Source of the DNA: Chitinophaga oryzae
GTDB taxonomy: Bacteria > Bacteroidota > Bacteroidia > Chitinophagales > Chitinophagaceae
Reading direction: 5' to 3'
Length of the DNA: 64,000 nucleotides
NCBI RefSeq assembly: GCF_012516375.2
Contig: NZ_CP051204.2
Location: forward strand, 682,001 to 746,000
Below are positions 61,429 to 64,000 of the stretch, piece after piece (position 1 is the stretch's first letter; each line of letters opens with the position of its first letter). The notes beneath the pieces are model-generated. The model did no database searches, was not told where the DNA came from, and worked only from the letters and a program-made list of their open reading frames with translations. Both the position numbers and the translations under genes were made by a program.

Positions 61429-62664
61429 CTAATAACAATCGTATTCTGCTGGAGTAGTTGGAACTCCTGCTCCCAAGCAAGGTCCCATAAAGTTAATGGA
61501 TGATCCTGGATCCGTTGCAATTAAATTCTGAACTAATAGATACTTAAATCTATCTAAAAGATCTTTTGCGACAGGAACATGCGTTGGATTAGCTTGTAGT
61601 TCAGCAAGGACTTCGTCTGCAGTCCAGTTCCAATTGGCAATAAAAGCATTTGTCGCTGTCCGTTGGTTAGTTAAATAGTTGACAGGTATAGTAACACAAA
61701 TCTTATTCATTTCAAAGTTGTAGATGCCATATTGGGGATGTAGAAACATGATACCTACTCCCGAGATAGTTGCAACATAGGCATTACCAACCCGAAGCCA
61801 GTTAATGACACCACACATATGCCCTTTGACTGGATCCAAGCTAAAGCCAGATCCAGGAATAGTTGTTCCTATAGGGATGTAACCACCTCCCACAATGCCA
61901 GTTGGATCTGGAGTTACGGGTTGGGGTACCAATGATGGCGGATCATCACAATCTATAGCTGTTGTTGAATGAGTAATTGACCAACTAGCAGATGGGCATT
62001 CTGGAATTGAAGGATAAGTACAGGTTACAGTGCTATAAAGCGACGGTCCACCGTATGAGCCAACTATAGTTACAATGCTATTGCAGACTCCACCCCATGT
62101 GCAGGTAAAGTAATAATAGCATTGAGGATCAGCAGCATTTATGTCATTGGAAATAGCCGCCTTTCTGTATTTTTCATTCCCAAAGTGTAAAACATAGCTT
62201 TTATGGGTTTGAAGATTTTCTAACAGTAGATCTCCTATAAAGCCTGGTATTGATGGATCTCTGGCATCCATCGCTGTCGCTTTAAAAAAGTTTGTTTTAC
62301 CATTTTTCTGCTCAGCTAGGATATAATTTCTTCCAGCATTTTTATATACATAATTGAATGGGATGCCATACGTGTAGAGCTTGGGCAAAAGCCTTATATA
62401 AGTATAGACAGCAGAATCCCCTTGTTTTATTTGGTAAGCCCGCTTCCAGTAGGGGTATAGAACCTGCGTAACAGAATCATTTAAATTTACTTCTAAGCTT
62501 GATTGATAATTTAATGCAGTAAATTGGTTTTTAATCTCTTCAATTTCCACGGATAAGCCTCTCGGTTTAAGTTCGATTTCTCTATTATTCTTTTTGCAGC
62601 TTTGAACAATAACAAATCCAATTAGGATCAGGGTCATTACAACGAAGAGTGTTATCTTTTTCAT
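61429..62664 (-). CDS. Putative lipoprotein of unknown function
   Basis: A 411-residue exported lipoprotein. The signal peptide MKKITLFVVMTLILIGFVIV ends in QSCKKN, giving a lipidated Cys. The central part is rich in Cys, Ser, Thr and Pro (CYYYFTCTWGGVCNSIVTIV, PSLVPQPVTPDPTGIVGGG) with no family I recognise. The Cys residues could form disulfides outside the membrane. It lies in an AT-rich segment of the mobile island with its downstream partner gene and may be an accessory cargo gene. A phage- or contact-related role is only conjecture. Confidence 0.6.
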   Translation of the reverse strand: MKKITLFVVMTLILIGFVIVQSCKKNNREIELKPRGLSVEIEEIKNQFTALNYQSSLEVNLNDSVTQVLYPYWKRAYQIKQGDSAVYTYIRLLPKLYTYGIPFNYVYKNAGRNYILAEQKNGKTNFFKATAMDARDPSIPGFIGDLLLENLQTHKSYVLHFGNEKYRKAAISNDINAADPQCYYYFTCTWGGVCNSIVTIVGSYGGPSLYSTVTCTYPSIPECPSASWSITHSTTAIDCDDPPSLVPQPVTPDPTGIVGGGYIPIGTTIPGSGFSLDPVKGHMCGVINWLRVGNAYVATISGVGIMFLHPQYGIYNFEMNKICVTIPVNYLTNQRTATNAFIANWNWTADEVLAELQANPTHVPVAKDLLDRFKYLLVQNLIATDPGSSINFMGPCLGAGVPTTPAEYDCY

Positions 62665-63240
62665 GGTAAATGCATGTTTTAAAGAAGACTTTCGAAAGGG
62701 TCACTATTTGGGTATTACTCTGGGGGGTACTGATTTTGGTTCTTCTACATAAATTTAGAAGAAAATAGGAAATGAATAAAAATATTAGACGGTTTTGTCT
62801 CAGAATATTCTCTTGTGGAAGAGATGTCAACCTATGCAACTTTGTTGATATATATTATATTTATATTATAATGAAAAGTGCATTTTAGCTAGGTCTAAAC
62901 GTATTATCGGGGTACCTAACCTATTGAAAAACTATAATCTAAATAAACTCTGGTGAAACAAAAAATAAAACATTAGTCAAATGCGGTTAATTTCGAAACA
63001 TAATGCTCCTGCTCGAGCCCAAGTAAGGATTTGACCCTTTTGATCGGAGATATTAACGCCAGTCTATTCTATTTCAGACCTAATACTACATCGTGCACTT
63101 AAGGGCAAAATATCGGCTAGTTTAATTACCCAAAACCCATGAACTATAGAATGATGGCGTACGTTGTAGGTTCAGAATATGAAGCGGACACATGGTTGCC
63201 GTATCGCTGTGTCTTTCTATCAGAAAAAAATTGCCTCAAA
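62665..63240. other. Divergent intergenic region without recognised genes
   Basis: A 576 bp AT-rich spacer between the minus-strand lipoprotein gene and the plus-strand sensor kinase. No ORF with a good start was found, no TAnnTTTG box with a spaced TTG was evident for the kinase, and no repeat of the families seen elsewhere is present. It probably carries promoters for both neighbours. Confidence 0.4.
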
Positions 63241-64000
63241 ATGAAAACAACAACCATTTTACCCCGGCCAGTAATTCAACTTTTGAATACTGGAGTTCAT
63301 CTCGCAAAAAGCGCTGAAGCCCAACGTGCGGTGGTCCTGATCAACGCGGCCGCCACTTTGACATGTATATTGGCCCTGATTACAGGATTGACCATATACT
63401 ATATTACAAGCTCAATTCCAATGCTTTTAGGTGTATTAGCAGAAACATCCTGTTTTGTCGGTGTAATCGTTCTGAACAAATATGGGAGGCATAATTTGGC
63501 TGCCGGTGTTACGTTGCTTATTCATTGCACATTTGCTTTGTACTTTGGCGCCCTACTAGGACCTGCTATGCCTCTAGAGTTGATAACTGTCTTTCTACTT
63601 AGCTTTTTGACAGGTGGATGCTATTTGATATACAGGGACAAAAAAATTAGGGTGTATCTACTAGTTATCATCTTGATCGTGTTTTCTGTTATGTTGACAA
63701 ATAACTATACGAAGCTAGTGGAACCCATCCACATACAATCTGGGCCGTTCTTATTGATAAAAGGGTTTTGTTGTATTAGTATTTTGACTCTGATGGGTTT
63801 TGTTGTCGTGGAGATCATTAACCAGAATGATAAGCATAAGGACCAGGCAGCTCTGAAACTAATTGAATTGAAACAGGAAAATAAAGAAATCGTCGCTGAA
63901 TCCGAAAAGCGGATTAATTATCTTTATGAAGCGGCACATGATATGAGAACACCTATAAGCGCTGTAATATCCTTTGCAGAAACTATAGAATGGGACAAAG
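63241..64000 (+). CDS. Sensor histidine kinase, cut by the window end
   Basis: The first 253 codons of a membrane kinase. From ATG 63241, about six hydrophobic helices run to about residue 195 (AAATLTCILALITGLTIYYI, LITVFLLSFLTGGCYLIYRD, KGFCCISILTLMGFVVVEII and others). A short coiled linker (ALKLIELKQENKEIVAESEKR) leads to the HisKA H-box AAHDMRTPISAVISFAE with the phospho-acceptor His. The ATP-binding half is beyond the edge. The seven-helix-like input domain with no extracytoplasmic loop suggests sensing of a membrane or cytoplasmic signal. It faces away from the lipoprotein gene. Confidence 0.85.
   Translation, partial: MKTTTILPRPVIQLLNTGVHLAKSAEAQRAVVLINAAATLTCILALITGLTIYYITSSIPMLLGVLAETSCFVGVIVLNKYGRHNLAAGVTLLIHCTFALYFGALLGPAMPLELITVFLLSFLTGGCYLIYRDKKIRVYLLVIILIVFSVMLTNNYTKLVEPIHIQSGPFLLIKGFCCISILTLMGFVVVEIINQNDKHKDQAALKLIELKQENKEIVAESEKRINYLYEAAHDMRTPISAVISFAETIEWDK

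Noticed and set aside
63014..63040. Similarity of CGAGCCCAAGTAAGGATTTG to CGAGCCCCAATCAAGATTTT near 51892, as a possible pair of attachment sites
   Set aside because: The two stretches agree only partly, lie inside the island rather than at its ends, and have no integrase nearby; the likeness may be chance.

Overview
The window looks like a chromosomal segment of a Bacteroidota bacterium, most probably a Chitinophaga-like member of the Chitinophagaceae. The grounds are a FecR/SusC/SusD/ECF-sigma locus, several promoters of the Bacteroidota type (TTG, about 19 nt, TAnnTTTG), AraC/LytTR/LuxR regulators of Bacteroidota flavour, a TssD-type T6SS tube protein, and a right-hand mobile element with Bacteroides-style MobC, relaxase and YWFCY/TraG genes. 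All family names come from reading the translations; no search was run.

Layout: 0.5-2.8 kb holds acpP-fabF-rnc (fatty-acid synthesis and RNase III). 2.8-5.6 kb is a minus-strand set of a GyrI-like protein, a DJ-1/PfpI-GyrI fusion and a WYL regulator. 6.0-8.5 kb is cydAB (cytochrome bd oxidase). 8.7-14.1 kb is a jetABC (Wadjet/MksBEF-like SMC) operon with no jetD. 14.3-18.0 kb is an acyltransferase, LytS-type kinase, LytTR regulator and frameshifted bestrophin operon. 18.4-27.0 kb is a run of single genes: a peroxiredoxin-fold protein lacking its cysteines, AraC, Crp and LuxR regulators, an orphan TssD, SRPBCC proteins and a flavin monooxygenase. 27.0-30.8 kb is a myo-inositol locus (SSS transporter, inositol oxygenase, divergent LacI regulator with a perfect operator). 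32.0-40.3 kb is fecR-susC-susD-thioredoxin followed by the ECF sigma gene. 40.5-42.7 kb is a two-gene unit: a VKOR-thioredoxin fusion and a double-glycine-leader peptide whose core resembles an LDL-receptor class A module. 46.3-49.5 kb is lodA-lodB (CTQ amino-acid oxidase, with a frameshift, and its flavoprotein).

From about 50.2 kb to the right edge the sequence becomes patchier and often AT-richer and looks like a mobilizable island: abortive-infection protein, solitary cytosine methyltransferase, two diverged paralogues of unknown function, an oriT-like cluster of inverted repeats, mobC, relaxase, a broken traG coupling protein, an unknown lipoprotein with its partner, and the start of a sensor kinase. 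No integrase is visible, so it probably lies beyond the window.

The most unusual signals are (1) the LDLa-like secreted peptide with its dedicated disulfide machinery; (2) long palindromes built from 7-9 base words (CGCAAAG, ACGAATT, TTATTTGG) that start within 0-3 bases of a gene's stop codon in four separate places; (3) jetABC without jetD, ending flush against one of those palindromes; and (4) three single-base losses in G/C runs that break otherwise well-conserved genes, which could be real or could be sequencing error.
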